From NCBI GenBank assembly GCA_016713985.1, contig JADJOD010000016.1, positions 98,477 through 162,476 of the forward strand: DNA of 64,000 nucleotides, written 5' to 3'. The notes under the pieces are model-generated. The model made no database searches, was not told the origin of the DNA, and was given only the letters and a program-made list of their open reading frames with translations. Positions 8,198 to 16,885 of this stretch are shown one piece after another. This DNA comes from Lewinellaceae bacterium (GTDB taxonomy: Bacteria > Bacteroidota > Bacteroidia > Chitinophagales > Saprospiraceae). Numbering within the stretch: the first letter of the stretch is position 1; every line of letters begins with the position of its first letter. The position numbers were made by a program, and so were the translations under genes.

Positions 8198-9394
8198 ATG
8201 TATATTTCCCGGTTTTTACCTCTTGTTGCATGTTCCGTTTTTATGCTGGGCACTTCGAGTTGCCAAACGCAGGATGCACCCGTATTGTCGGGGCAAATCG
8301 TTTTAAAAACCGGCTGGCGCCCGGTGCTTTATCTCGTGCAGCCGCGCCATTTTGGCGATATCGCGGCTAATTATGCCGGCCTTGTTGTTGATTCCGCCGT
8401 CATCCGACCGGACGGCCGATTTGTGTTCGGGCGGTTTCAGGCGCCTGTGGAGCCGGCTTTGTACGAGCTGGTTATACAGCCGGAAAGCAGTCGTTTTGCC
8501 AATAAATTGTCGGATGATGACCCGGAAACGGCCAATTATTTACCCATAGTGCTCAAAAAGGGAGAAAAAATACACTTGCGGGCGGAGGCGGATCATTTGT
8601 CGGCATCGGCGACGGTAAAGTCGGATTTGCCTGACAACCAGGCGATTGTACAATTGCGCAATACCCGGCAACAGGCATTCAACCGTTTCATGCGCCAGCC
8701 TGCAGGGGATGTACACACAGACGACGCTGCCCTCCTGGAACAGGCGGCCAGGCTGGAGCAATACCACGCGCCGCTTATGGCATTTGCCGACACAAGCGTT
8801 TCCTTTTGGGCGGCTCTTGTGGCCGTGCGGTGGGTCGGCCCGGATGGCGATTACGAGCGGGCGCCCGAATTTCTGCACCGGCAATGCGGGCGCTGGCGGG
8901 AAACGCAGGTGAACCGCATGTTTGCAGCGCAACTTTGCCAACTCAGCGCGCCCGGCAAACTTCCGGTCATGACCGGCGATACCATCCCCGATGTTGCACT
9001 TCCCATGTCGGACGGCGACACCCTGCACCTCCATACCCTGCTTGGAAAACGGCTGACCCTGCTCGATCTGTGGGCATCGTGGTGCGCGCCCTGCCGCCGC
9101 GAAAACCGCGAGGTACTGGCGCCCTTGAGGGCGCAATACAACACACCCGATTTTGCCATTATCGGTTATGCGCTCGACAGCAGTCCCGGCGCCTGGAAAG
9201 CGGCCATTCAAAAAGACGGGGCTTTGTGGCCGCAGGCTTCCCACCTCGGCGGCGATACCTCACCGTTCCTCGATGTGTTGCGCGTGACCACCATCCCGGC
9301 CAATTATTTGCTCGACAAGAACGGAAAAGTGGTGGCCAAAAACCTGCACGGAGCGGCGTTGCGGGAGTTTGTGGAAAAATATTTGAGTAAGTAA
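8198..9394 (+). CDS. TlpA/ResA-like thioredoxin-family lipoprotein
   Basis: A protein of 398 residues starting at ATG 8198. The signal peptide ends in MLGTSSCQTQ, a good lipobox, so it is a periplasm-facing lipoprotein. Residues about 30-150 form a beta-rich DUF4369-like N-terminal domain (VDSAVIRPDGRFVFG, YELVIQP). The C-terminal about 140 residues are an AhpC/TSA-thioredoxin domain with the redox motif WASWCAPC (Cys296 and Cys299), then ALDSSPGAWKAAIQKDG and the cis-Pro region TTIPANYLLDKNGKVVAKN. This is the usual Bacteroidota architecture for disulfide reductases in cytochrome maturation or oxidative stress; the exact substrate is unknown. Confidence 0.87.
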   Translation: MYISRFLPLVACSVFMLGTSSCQTQDAPVLSGQIVLKTGWRPVLYLVQPRHFGDIAANYAGLVVDSAVIRPDGRFVFGRFQAPVEPALYELVIQPESSRFANKLSDDDPETANYLPIVLKKGEKIHLRAEADHLSASATVKSDLPDNQAIVQLRNTRQQAFNRFMRQPAGDVHTDDAALLEQAARLEQYHAPLMAFADTSVSFWAALVAVRWVGPDGDYERAPEFLHRQCGRWRETQVNRMFAAQLCQLSAPGKLPVMTGDTIPDVALPMSDGDTLHLHTLLGKRLTLLDLWASWCAPCRRENREVLAPLRAQYNTPDFAIIGYALDSSPGAWKAAIQKDGALWPQASHLGGDTSPFLDVLRVTTIPANYLLDKNGKVVAKNLHGAALREFVEKYLSK

Positions 9395-9436
9395 AGTGTT
9401 GATAACGAATCAGGTATACACACTTTTCTTTTACTG

Positions 9437-10354
9437 TCAAGTTGCAGGGGTTTCCAGTTTGCTCCGCAAATCTTTCAGGCGTTTGCGCTGAATGACAAAC
9501 TCCGTTTTATCGTCCGTCAGGCGCACGATATATTTGTCGTTTTCCCAGAAGGAATAATTTTTAAAAAAGCGCAGGTTGATAATGACGGCCCGGTTGATGC
9601 GAAAAAAGCGGTCGGGGTCGAGTATCTCCTCCAGTTCGGCCAGTGTTTTTCGAATATCGTAGGTGTGTCCGTACGTATAGGCGCGGTATGATTTTCCCTC
9701 TACTTCAAACCACAATACTTTTTCCACTTCAAGCAGTGTTTCACCCTGATTGTCCCAGGCATCGAGGGTTTTTAAAAAATGGTTTCCACCGCCGTTTTTC
9801 AGTTGGTCGAAGCGCCGTTTTTGCCAGTCGTAATAGTCGATAAACAGGCTGATATTCATAAAAATATAGCCGAATATCAGGAATGGCAGCAGGTAATTGA
9901 CATACATGCGGGCGGTAAAAAAATATTCCGGGAAATAAGACTGCCAACTATAGTCCGGGTAAAACACCACAATATAACGCGCGGCATTTGTGAAAGGGCC
10001 GAATACCGGTATCACCAACAGTACAAAGGGTAAAAATTTGATTTGATACCACAAATAATCGCGGAAAGCGGGTTTCAGTTGCAGCATATCCATCCGGCGC
10101 AGATACCATTGCATCAAGCGCAGGAAAATAAATACCGAGATCAGTTCGAGGAGGAAATAGTAGCCCAGCAGGTGCCTGAAATACTCGCCGAAACGCCCTT
10201 CCAGCAAAGGCCGCAACTCGCCGAACCCCGGGCGTTGGAGTGTGGAGATCTGGTAAATCAAAACCCCTGTAAAAGTAAAAAACAACCATCGCCACCCTTT
10301 CGCGAGACGAAAGGAGAGGGGAATTTTTTCGGTATCAAACTGGAGGTTGTGCAT
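9437..10354 (-). CDS. LytTR DNA-binding regulator with four membrane segments
   Basis: A protein of 305 residues from ATG 10354 (MHNLQFDTEKIPLSF); the TTG at 10387 is less likely. The N-terminal half contains four hydrophobic segments (around WLFFTFTGVLIYQ, YYFLLELISVFIFL, FVLLVIPVFGPF, YLLPFLIFGYIFM). The C-terminal about 100 residues are a LytTR domain: VEKVLWFEVEGKSYRAYTYG, RKTLAELEEILDPDRFFRIN, RAVIINLRFF and the closing IQRKRLKDLRSKL. The membrane-LytTR layout without a receiver domain is common in Bacteroidota. It is convergent with the thioredoxin gene and divergent from the S41 peptidase gene, which it might regulate. Confidence 0.85.
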   Translation of the reverse strand: MHNLQFDTEKIPLSFRLAKGWRWLFFTFTGVLIYQISTLQRPGFGELRPLLEGRFGEYFRHLLGYYFLLELISVFIFLRLMQWYLRRMDMLQLKPAFRDYLWYQIKFLPFVLLVIPVFGPFTNAARYIVVFYPDYSWQSYFPEYFFTARMYVNYLLPFLIFGYIFMNISLFIDYYDWQKRRFDQLKNGGGNHFLKTLDAWDNQGETLLEVEKVLWFEVEGKSYRAYTYGHTYDIRKTLAELEEILDPDRFFRINRAVIINLRFFKNYSFWENDKYIVRLTDDKTEFVIQRKRLKDLRSKLETPAT

Positions 10355-10558
10355 GAGAATTATTGCCGGGTCCGCAAATTTAGGCAAGTGTCACCCGTAT
10401 TTCACACCCGGAACCCCGTATTTCAGGCCGCGCGCCCGGTATTTCAGCCGCAAAAGACCTCGTCTCACCCGGAGGCACTTGCACGAACCGGCCGGGGCGG
10501 CCACTTTTGTTCCAACAACACGCCGCACCTTTTTTACAAAACATAAAAATGGACAATC

Positions 10559-12007
10559 ATGAACCTCTTCGAATTTTTGATGATCGCGCTGATCTCCCTT
10601 TGTCTCTCCGCTTTTTTTCCCCTTGGCGCTCAGACCGATATGGGCGGTAAATGGGAGGTGACCATCAGCCACAAAGAATACGGCGTTATCCGCGCGAAAT
10701 TAGACGTCCACATGCAGGGACAGCAGCAGTTCAGCGTAGTTTCACACAAAAACGGGGTAAAAAACCTGGTTGGAGGTTTCAAATCAACCCTGGCCAGGTG
10801 GTTTTCCAAAAAACCGATGCTCCGAAGCGGCGCTTTGTGCCGGATCGAAGAAGGTGTATTGGCTCCGGCTCCTGACGGAACCCTGATCTCCGGCGTACTT
10901 TACCTTCCGATGGGACCCAAAATGAACTTCAAAGGAGTGATCCGGCAGGGATATATCCAGGCCGGCCTGAGTAATGCCGCCGGAAAACAACTGGGGGGAC
11001 TGGAAGCAACAAAGACTACGGAAGAAGGAGCCATCGACGATTACCCCGCATTGATCAGGTCGCTTGCAGCGGTTTATGAGCAAAATATTTATGACCGGCG
11101 GGTATTGTCGACCCCCGAGTGGAATACGTTTATCAAAAAATTGGGCAAGGCAGCCGAAAAAGCACAAGACGATCTGGATATCATTTCGGCATTTTATACC
11201 CGTGTGGAAAAACTGCCTTTTACACACAATTACCTGTTTCGTTCGGCGAATGCCGGCCAGGTGGAGCAACGAACCGGCGCCCGGGCCAACCAATTGTCGC
11301 TGGAGGAAAAATCGCCTGAAACCGCCGTATTACACGTCAAATCGTTCTATTGCCCGGCTCGGGATATGGACAGCGTGATGCACATCGTGCTGGAAAAAAA
11401 CTATTCCAACCTCATTGTTGATGTCCGGGGCAACAGCGGCGGCTGGCTGGAAGGCGGTGTCACTTTGGCCCAATACTTAGTTTACGAAGAGACACCCACC
11501 GGAGTATATCTTTCGCAAAAATGGTTCAACACGCACCCGGCGCCCCCTTCGGAAGCCGAACTGGCCGCTATGCCGGCGTTTACCCAGGCGGATATGCCGG
11601 CTTTTACAAAAGAACTGGCCGAAAACGGCTTCGTGGTATTGAAGGTTCGACCCGGCCAGGCAAAATACGCCGGCAAAGTATTTCTGCTCACCGACCATCG
11701 GTCAGCCAGCGCCTGCGAACCCCTGGCCTGGAACCTCAAACGCTCCGGCCGGGCGACGCTGGTAGGTGAACGGACCGCCGGGGCAATGCTCAGTGCGGCG
11801 GAATATTCGATTGGCAGTGGATTTTATGCCGTTTTGCCTAACGCGGATTATTATACACCCACCGGAGAACGCCTGGATAAAGTGGGTGTAGAACCCGATA
11901 TCGCAGTGGAAAGCAGGCTGGCACTCGATTATGTGCTCAAAAATCTGCCCGGAAATGCAAACGGGGCTCCGTCCGGCAACCGGAACCGGGAGAACGGCCG
12001 CAAATAA
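10559..12007 (+). CDS. S41-family (tail-specific/C-terminal processing) serine peptidase, secreted
   Basis: A protein of 482 residues. The signal peptide MNLFEFLMIALISLCLSA...GAQ ends near residue 25. Residues 25-160 are a beta-rich domain without a recognisable PDZ. The S41 domain starts near residue 255 (TAVLHVKSFY, LIVDVRGNSGGWLEGG). The catalytic Ser is expected in TDHRSASACEPLAW (about Ser382), and the closing region TPTGERLDKVGVEPDI is typical of S41 enzymes. The general-base Lys is not certain. It is probably periplasmic or surface-attached. The gene is divergent from the LytTR regulator across about 200 bases that hold no clear TAnnTTTG element. Confidence 0.82.
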   Translation: MNLFEFLMIALISLCLSAFFPLGAQTDMGGKWEVTISHKEYGVIRAKLDVHMQGQQQFSVVSHKNGVKNLVGGFKSTLARWFSKKPMLRSGALCRIEEGVLAPAPDGTLISGVLYLPMGPKMNFKGVIRQGYIQAGLSNAAGKQLGGLEATKTTEEGAIDDYPALIRSLAAVYEQNIYDRRVLSTPEWNTFIKKLGKAAEKAQDDLDIISAFYTRVEKLPFTHNYLFRSANAGQVEQRTGARANQLSLEEKSPETAVLHVKSFYCPARDMDSVMHIVLEKNYSNLIVDVRGNSGGWLEGGVTLAQYLVYEETPTGVYLSQKWFNTHPAPPSEAELAAMPAFTQADMPAFTKELAENGFVVLKVRPGQAKYAGKVFLLTDHRSASACEPLAWNLKRSGRATLVGERTAGAMLSAAEYSIGSGFYAVLPNADYYTPTGERLDKVGVEPDIAVESRLALDYVLKNLPGNANGAPSGNRNRENGRK

Positions 12008-12086
12008 ATACCCGGATACCCGGCTCAAGCAGGGTTCAGGGGTATGATTTTCGACTTTTTAATGTCCGGTTAAAAAAAAAGGTAAA

Positions 12087-12094
12087 TAAATTTG
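12087..12094 (+). promoter_or_regulatory. -7 element (TAAATTTG) of the YtrA-type ABC operon
   Basis: Exact match to TAnnTTTG, 55 bases upstream of the ABC ATPase start. The operator at 12124-12149 lies downstream of it, where a bound repressor would block transcription or initiation. Confidence 0.45.
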
Positions 12095-12123
12095 GAAATA
12101 TAAATTTCGGCGCCACACATTTG

Positions 12124-12149
12124 TAGTGTACTATTAACCTAATACACTA
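12124..12149. promoter_or_regulatory. Inverted-repeat operator of the YtrA-type repressor
   Basis: TAGTGTA (12124-12130) and TACACTA (12143-12149) are exact reverse complements, and the symmetry extends inward as AGTGTAnTA-N6-TAnTACACT. The right half overlaps the A of the ABC ATPase start codon. YtrA-subfamily GntR proteins are known to bind GTGTA...TACAC palindromes, and such a regulator is encoded at the end of this operon. Confidence 0.65.
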
Positions 12150-12985
12150 TGATACAAACCCGAAATCTTTCATTCGGATACGGCCGGCAAAATTTATTGT
12201 TCCGGAACATGGACCTTTCCCTCGGGTCCGGGAGCATTTACGGATTGCTGGGTAAAAACGGCGCGGGGAAGTCCACCCTGCTGAAAAACCTGGCGGGTTT
12301 GTTGTTCCCGAGCTCCGGAACGATCACCGTCCATGATCTCGAACCGCGCAAACGGCAGGTTTCTTTTCTGGAGACCATTTATTTTATTCCGGAAGAGATT
12401 CACGCGCCTTCGCTGAGTACAGGGCGTTATGTGGATTTAAACGCGCCGTTTTACCCGAAGTTCGACGAAACGCAGTTCGGCGATTTTCTCGAAATGTTTG
12501 GCATGAAACGGGAAGGCCGGCTCAGCAATCTTTCCCTGGGGCAGCAAAAAAAATTCCTCATCAGTTTCGGCCTGGCCTGCAATACGCGGGTACTACTGCT
12601 CGATGAACCCACCAACGGCCTCGACATTCCTTCCAAAGCCCGGTTTCGCCAATTGCTCGCTTCCGTTTTGACGGAGGAACGCACCGTTATTATTTCCACC
12701 CACCAGATACGCGACCTCGACAAACTGATCGACCGGGTCGTCATTATTGAAGGCGGCGAATTGTTGCTTTCTGCTTCGGTGCGTGATATTTCGGGCAAAC
12801 TTTGTTTTAAAACCGTGGAGGAAATACCCGCCGGAACAGAAGTTTTATATGCCGAAAAATCGCTGCGCGGAACGGCGATTGTGTTGGAAAACGTGGAGCG
12901 GGAAGACTCCAACGTGAACCTCGAACAGTTGTTCCTCGGCGTGACCGAAAACCCCGAACTGGCGAAACGTATTTTCGAAAACTAA
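12149..12985 (+). CDS. ABC transporter ATP-binding protein (YtrB-like)
   Basis: A cytoplasmic ATPase of 278 residues. Walker A is GLLGKNGAGKSTLLKN, the ABC signature LSLGQQKKF, Walker B VLLLDEPTNGLD and the switch His is in IISTHQIRDLD. The last about 70 residues after the nucleotide-binding fold are a short regulatory tail. The downstream gene encodes the membrane partner, 15 bases away. The GntR protein of the same cluster resembles YtrA, which in Bacillus controls an ABC system responding to cell-wall antibiotics. The substrate here is unknown. Confidence 0.92.
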   Translation: MIQTRNLSFGYGRQNLLFRNMDLSLGSGSIYGLLGKNGAGKSTLLKNLAGLLFPSSGTITVHDLEPRKRQVSFLETIYFIPEEIHAPSLSTGRYVDLNAPFYPKFDETQFGDFLEMFGMKREGRLSNLSLGQQKKFLISFGLACNTRVLLLDEPTNGLDIPSKARFRQLLASVLTEERTVIISTHQIRDLDKLIDRVVIIEGGELLLSASVRDISGKLCFKTVEEIPAGTEVLYAEKSLRGTAIVLENVEREDSNVNLEQLFLGVTENPELAKRIFEN

Positions 12986-13000
12986 TCTAAACTCCTGAAA

Positions 13001-13798
13001 ATGAAAGATATATTTGAGTTTCGCCGCTTTTTCCTGTTGCTGAAAAAAACAATGCTGGAACGCCCCGTACAAATCGCCGGCTTTACGGGGCTGATGTTGC
13101 TGACATCCTTTGCACTCTACGCTTTTTGTTACTGGCCCTTAGGGCGTTTGGACCTCGCACAAAGCGCCACCTTCCTGGCCGGCCTGGCCGTGGGTGGTAG
13201 TTATTTAGCGTCCGTTGTGTTCGGTTATTTCTCCAACAATGCACGGGGATATGCCTTCCTGACGCTGCCCGCTTCCGGATTTGAAAAATGGCTGTGCGGC
13301 GTACTGGTCACGGGTGTGTTGTATCCGGCTGTATTTATCCTGTTTTTCAGCATCATGGACCGCGCTTTTGTGGCCTTGTACCACAATGGCCTGAACCCCA
13401 CCGCAGCGAATTACGCTCTGATGACCCGGTACGCGCAGGTTTTTGCCCTGACCGGCCCGGTTGCCCAAAATGTGTACACCCTGTTTTTTGTATTTGCCGG
13501 CGCGATGCTGGTCGGCACCCTGTATTTTAACAAAGTGAGTTTTGTGAAGGTGGCGCTGATCCTGTTCGGCCTGTTCTTTTTCCTGTATACATTTAACTTC
13601 GGCATCGCGAAAGCCCTGATGGGCGACATCGGCAATGCAATGCCCTTCCAATTCGTGGCCGTCCGGGCCGGTTATGATTTTGAACGGATCGAGTTGCCCG
13701 AAAACTGGTCCGGGGCAGTCGAAATGGCCATACGTTACGTATTTCCCGCTTCGCTGTGGCTCATTGCTTTGGTGCGCCTGCGCGACAAAGAATTTTAA
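13001..13798 (+). CDS. ABC transporter permease subunit
   Basis: An integral membrane protein of 265 residues with about six hydrophobic segments (for example IAGFTGLMLLTSFALYAF, VLYPAVFILFFSIMDRAF, VALILFGLFFFLYTFNFGIA, ASLWLIALVRL). It begins with a short amphipathic N-terminus, FEFRRFFLLLKKTM. It lies between the ATPase gene and the GntR gene, so it is very likely the membrane half of the exporter. Motifs specific to a substrate are not visible. Confidence 0.75.
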   Translation: MKDIFEFRRFFLLLKKTMLERPVQIAGFTGLMLLTSFALYAFCYWPLGRLDLAQSATFLAGLAVGGSYLASVVFGYFSNNARGYAFLTLPASGFEKWLCGVLVTGVLYPAVFILFFSIMDRAFVALYHNGLNPTAANYALMTRYAQVFALTGPVAQNVYTLFFVFAGAMLVGTLYFNKVSFVKVALILFGLFFFLYTFNFGIAKALMGDIGNAMPFQFVAVRAGYDFERIELPENWSGAVEMAIRYVFPASLWLIALVRLRDKEF

Positions 13799-13867
13799 TT
13801 CCGGGTTTTCCCGGGATCATTTATCCTGATTGTTAACGGACCCGCCGGGCTATACAAAAATCGAATC

Positions 13868-14251
13868 ATGGAATTCAGAGATAAACAGGCGATTTACCTG
13901 CAGATCGCCGACTACGTATGTGAACAAATTCTGCTCAAAAAGTGGAATCTGGGTGATAAAATACTGAGTATCAGGGAACTTGCGGTGTTGCTGGAAGTAA
14001 ACCCCAACACCGTGGCGCGCACCTACGACTTCCTGCAGCAACGCGGGATCATCGTCAACAAACGCGGCATCGGCCTTTTTGTCGATGCGGAGGCCGGGCA
14101 ACTGATCCGGGCATTTCGCCGCGAACAATTTATGGAAAACGAACTGCCCGTTTTTTTCCGAAACATCTATTTGCTCGACCTGGATTTTGAGGCGATCAAA
14201 AAGAAATACGACCAATTCGTTCAGGAAAACTTCAAAAACATAAAACTATGA
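13868..14251 (+). CDS. GntR-family transcriptional regulator, YtrA subfamily
   Basis: A protein of 127 residues: an N-terminal winged helix (QAIYLQIADYVCEQILLKKW, ILSIRELAVLLEVNPNTVAR, TYDFLQQRGIIVNKRGIGLF) followed by only about 50 residues of helical dimerisation tail, the short form that defines the YtrA subfamily. Its likely operator is the palindrome over the start of the ABC ATPase gene, so the operon is probably self-repressed until an inducer is sensed. Its stop overlaps the start of the next gene by four bases. Confidence 0.9.
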   Translation: MEFRDKQAIYLQIADYVCEQILLKKWNLGDKILSIRELAVLLEVNPNTVARTYDFLQQRGIIVNKRGIGLFVDAEAGQLIRAFRREQFMENELPVFFRNIYLLDLDFEAIKKKYDQFVQENFKNIKL

Positions 14252-14979
14252 AACTCAGCGCAAAACTGCTTTTTACCCTGCTTTTTCTGGTCATGGCCGG
14301 TATGCTGGCGACAAATTTTGTCTTAAAAAACGAATACGACCGGATAGACAAATCCAACCCGTACTGGACCTTTGAAAAAATGCTGGAACAACCTTTCCGG
14401 CACCTGAAAATCGAAGGCGGGAATAACAACCTTGTCGTATTCGAGCCGGCGCCGCTTGCTTCCGTACGGGTAGATAAAAAATGGATCGGCCCGGAGGAAG
14501 AAAACGTCCGGGCGGAGGTTCGAAACGACACTCTTTTTATCCGTATTCCCTTTAAATATGACCCGGACGACGCCCGGTACCGGTCGGGCAGGCAAATACT
14601 GGCGCGTATCTTTTCCCCGGAATTGCTTTCGATAGAAGGGCGTAACACTGCGCTGGTAATGAACAAGTTGGACCAGACTTCGCTGGATATCCGGCTTTCC
14701 GGAAAATCGACTTGCACCGTGGAAAGTATACGCCGGAGCCTGGATTCTGTTCGTATTTTCCAATCAGATTCCACCCGCCTGGAATTCAATATGTCGCCGA
14801 ATATTAAAGGCCCGAAACAAATGTATATCCGTTCGATGTCGGCGGAGGTTATGGGTAACTCCCGGCTCGACATAAATCGCACAGAGGTCGGCGACATTCG
14901 GCTTGAAACCTCCGAAAAAGCGGTGGTGGAATTGACGGGAAAGGTATTGAAGAAGTATCGGGACAAGGTGGTGGACTGA
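14248..14979 (+). CDS. DUF2807-like secreted or membrane-anchored beta protein
   Basis: A protein of 243 residues with one N-terminal hydrophobic helix (LLFTLLFLVMAGMLATNFVL) that may be an uncleaved anchor or signal. The rest is beta-rich with repeated short strands (FRHLKIEGGNNNLVVFEPA, LLSIEGRNTALVMNK, LDIRLSGKSTCTVESI, RLEFNMSP, DIRLETSEKAVVELTG). This looks like the DUF2807 solenoid that Bacteroidota often encode beside ABC or LytTR systems. ATGA overlap with the GntR gene shows it is translated as part of the ABC operon. Confidence 0.6.
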   Translation: MKLSAKLLFTLLFLVMAGMLATNFVLKNEYDRIDKSNPYWTFEKMLEQPFRHLKIEGGNNNLVVFEPAPLASVRVDKKWIGPEEENVRAEVRNDTLFIRIPFKYDPDDARYRSGRQILARIFSPELLSIEGRNTALVMNKLDQTSLDIRLSGKSTCTVESIRRSLDSVRIFQSDSTRLEFNMSPNIKGPKQMYIRSMSAEVMGNSRLDINRTEVGDIRLETSEKAVVELTGKVLKKYRDKVVD

Positions 14980-15020
14980 CCATAAATAACCGGGAATTCC
15001 ACATCCTCCGGCCCGAATCC

Positions 15021-15042
15021 CGTCTGAAACCCGTTTCAGACG
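15021..15042. repeat. 10-bp perfect inverted repeat with 2-base loop
   Basis: CGTCTGAAAC and GTTTCAGACG flank CC. No T tract follows, so this is a weak terminator candidate or a protein-binding palindrome after the ABC operon. A second short palindrome (TCATCCC-CC-GGGATGA) lies at about 15124-15139. The rest of 14980-15214 shows no gene. Confidence 0.45.
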
Positions 15043-15214
15043 CACTCGGCCCGTAACTGCCGGGGATCGGTACGTTGGGCAGACGCAGGAACACACCCGG
15101 TGCTCAGTTAAGGGTGTATGAAGTCATCCCCCGGGATGAACTTTATCATTCCTGCTTTTTCGGCGGTGCGCCTACATTGCTTTCCTTTTTATTCATCACG
15201 ATAAATTGGCTACA

Positions 15215-16495
15215 ATGAAACGATCATTTGCCGATCTGACCGCCGCACCCGATTTGCACGAGCATGGCGAAGGTACGGGCCCGAAAAGGAGCCGCCGCCC
15301 GGTATATGAAGATTTGCTGCCGCCCTGCAACAATGCCTGCCCTGCCGGCGAAAACATACAAGCCTGGCTTTCTTTGGCGCAGGCTGGGCGCCACCGGGAA
15401 GCCTGGGAAACGCTGGTTGCCGACAACCCCATGCCGGCGGTGCACGGCCGGGTGTGTTACCATCCCTGTGAAGACGGCTGTAACCGCAGTTATGTGGATA
15501 ATCCCGTGAGCATTCACGCAGTGGAGCGTTTTTTGGGCGACGAAGCCATCCGGCAGGGCTGGAAAATACCCGTTCCCTCCGTTTTTTCAGGAAAACGTGT
15601 GCTGGTGGTCGGCGGCGGCCCCAGCGGCCTTTCTGCGGCGTATCACCTGACCCGGCTCGGGCACCGGGTGGAAATATACGAAGCCGGCCCCATCGCGGGC
15701 GGCATGATGCACTTCGGCATTCCGGCCTACCGGCTTCCCCGCCATATCCTGGAGGCCGAGATCCGGCGGATAGAAGAGATGGGCGTGGTGATCCGTCTCC
15801 ATCACAAAGTCGAAGATATTTTAAAGGAAAAGCAGGCCGGCGGATTCGACGCGGTATTTGTCGCCGTCGGTGCACATATTGGCAGAAAAACCGATATACC
15901 GGCCCGGGATGCGGGCCAGATTCTCGACGCCGTGCGGTTTTTACGGGATGTGGAACTGGGCAATCCGCCCCAAATCGGTCGCCGGGTAGCCATTTACGGC
16001 GGCGGCAACACGGCAATGGATGCCGCCCGAACGGCCAAACGCCTCGGCGTGGGAGAAGCCCTCATCATTTACCGGCGCGACCGGGAACATATGCCGGCGC
16101 ACGATTTTGAAGCGGAGGAAGCTTTGAGTGAAGGGGTAAAAATCCACTGGTTGCGCAGCATCAAAGAAATCACGGGCACCTCCGTCACGGTAGAGATCAT
16201 ACGCCTCGAAAACGGCAGGCCCGTGCCCACCGGCGAATTGGAAACGCTGGAGGCCGACGCGCTTATTCTGGCGCTTGGCCAGGACACCGACACGGCTTTT
16301 TTGCAACACGTTCCGGGCATCAAATTCGGGGATGACGGCACGGTGGAGGTAGGGCCGGACATGATGACCGGCCATAAAGGAATATTTGCCGGCGGCGATA
16401 TGGTGCCGAGTGAACGCACCGTCACGGTAGCGGTTGGCCACGGCAAAAAAGGCCGCCCGGTATATCGACGCCTTTTTGCGCGCCGGCAGGTATGA
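15215..16495 (+). CDS. GltD-like NAD(P)/FAD oxidoreductase, main part (frameshifted gene)
   Basis: Homologue of the small subunit of glutamate synthase. N-terminal Fe-S region CNNACPAG and CYHPCEDGCNRSY; FAD-binding VVGGGPSGLSAAYHL; GGMMHFGIPAYRLP; NAD(P)-binding IYGGGNTAMDAARTAKRLG; closing GIFAGGDMVPSERTVTVAVG. The frame then runs out into RPVYRR and stops at 16495. The natural continuation is in the +1 frame after the AAAAAAGG run at 16445-16452, where one extra base is the simplest cause. Start is ATG 15215. No glutamate synthase large subunit follows; instead a PFOR gene does, so the enzyme probably passes electrons between NAD(P)H and ferredoxin/PFOR rather than making glutamate. Confidence 0.85.
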   Translation: MKRSFADLTAAPDLHEHGEGTGPKRSRRPVYEDLLPPCNNACPAGENIQAWLSLAQAGRHREAWETLVADNPMPAVHGRVCYHPCEDGCNRSYVDNPVSIHAVERFLGDEAIRQGWKIPVPSVFSGKRVLVVGGGPSGLSAAYHLTRLGHRVEIYEAGPIAGGMMHFGIPAYRLPRHILEAEIRRIEEMGVVIRLHHKVEDILKEKQAGGFDAVFVAVGAHIGRKTDIPARDAGQILDAVRFLRDVELGNPPQIGRRVAIYGGGNTAMDAARTAKRLGVGEALIIYRRDREHMPAHDFEAEEALSEGVKIHWLRSIKEITGTSVTVEIIRLENGRPVPTGELETLEADALILALGQDTDTAFLQHVPGIKFGDDGTVEVGPDMMTGHKGIFAGGDMVPSERTVTVAVGHGKKGRPVYRRLFARRQV

Positions 16496-16841
16496 AAAAG
16501 CGCCCAAACACCCTGTTGTCGGCTTTGAACGCCTGCATGTTTGGTTCCAGACCCTGGCTCCCAAAGCCCTGCAACCCCACAAAAATGCGGAAGAAGCCGC
16601 GGAGAGTTTTGTGGAAATTGTCGGCGGCTTGTCGGAAGAAGAGGCCCGTTATGAAGCCCAGCGCTGCTACTCCTGCGGCAATTGTTTTGAATGCGACGGC
16701 TGTTTCGCGTCCTGTCCCGAAGACGCCGTCATCAAACTCGGGCCGGGTCAGCGATACCGTTTTAACTACAACCTGTGCACCGGTTGCGCAGTCTGCTACG
16801 AGCAGTGCCCCTGCCACGCGATCGAAATGATCGCCGAATAA
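16434..16841 (+). CDS. GltD-like oxidoreductase, C-terminal two-[4Fe-4S] ferredoxin part
   Basis: C-terminal continuation of the preceding gene after the frameshift; the true in-frame part begins near 16452 with AARYIDAFLRAGRYEKAP. It contains two ferredoxin clusters: CYSCGNCFECDGCFASCPEDA and CTGCAVCYEQCPCHAIEM (the latter C-x2-C-x2-C-x3-C). A fused dicluster ferredoxin is what would be expected for electron transfer to a partner oxidoreductase. The stop at 16841 is 44 bases before the PFOR start, so they are surely one operon. Repaired, the whole protein is about 540 residues. Confidence 0.82.
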   Translation: MATAKKAARYIDAFLRAGRYEKAPKHPVVGFERLHVWFQTLAPKALQPHKNAEEAAESFVEIVGGLSEEEARYEAQRCYSCGNCFECDGCFASCPEDAVIKLGPGQRYRFNYNLCTGCAVCYEQCPCHAIEMIAE

Positions 16842-16885
16842 CAGTGATTCCCGGAGCCTTCCACCTTACAACGGATATTCAAGTT

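Noticed and set aside
15215..16841. gltD, glutamate synthase small subunit
   Set aside because: No large subunit gene is adjacent and the C-terminal dicluster ferredoxin plus PFOR context fit a different redox role; therefore described only as GltD-like.
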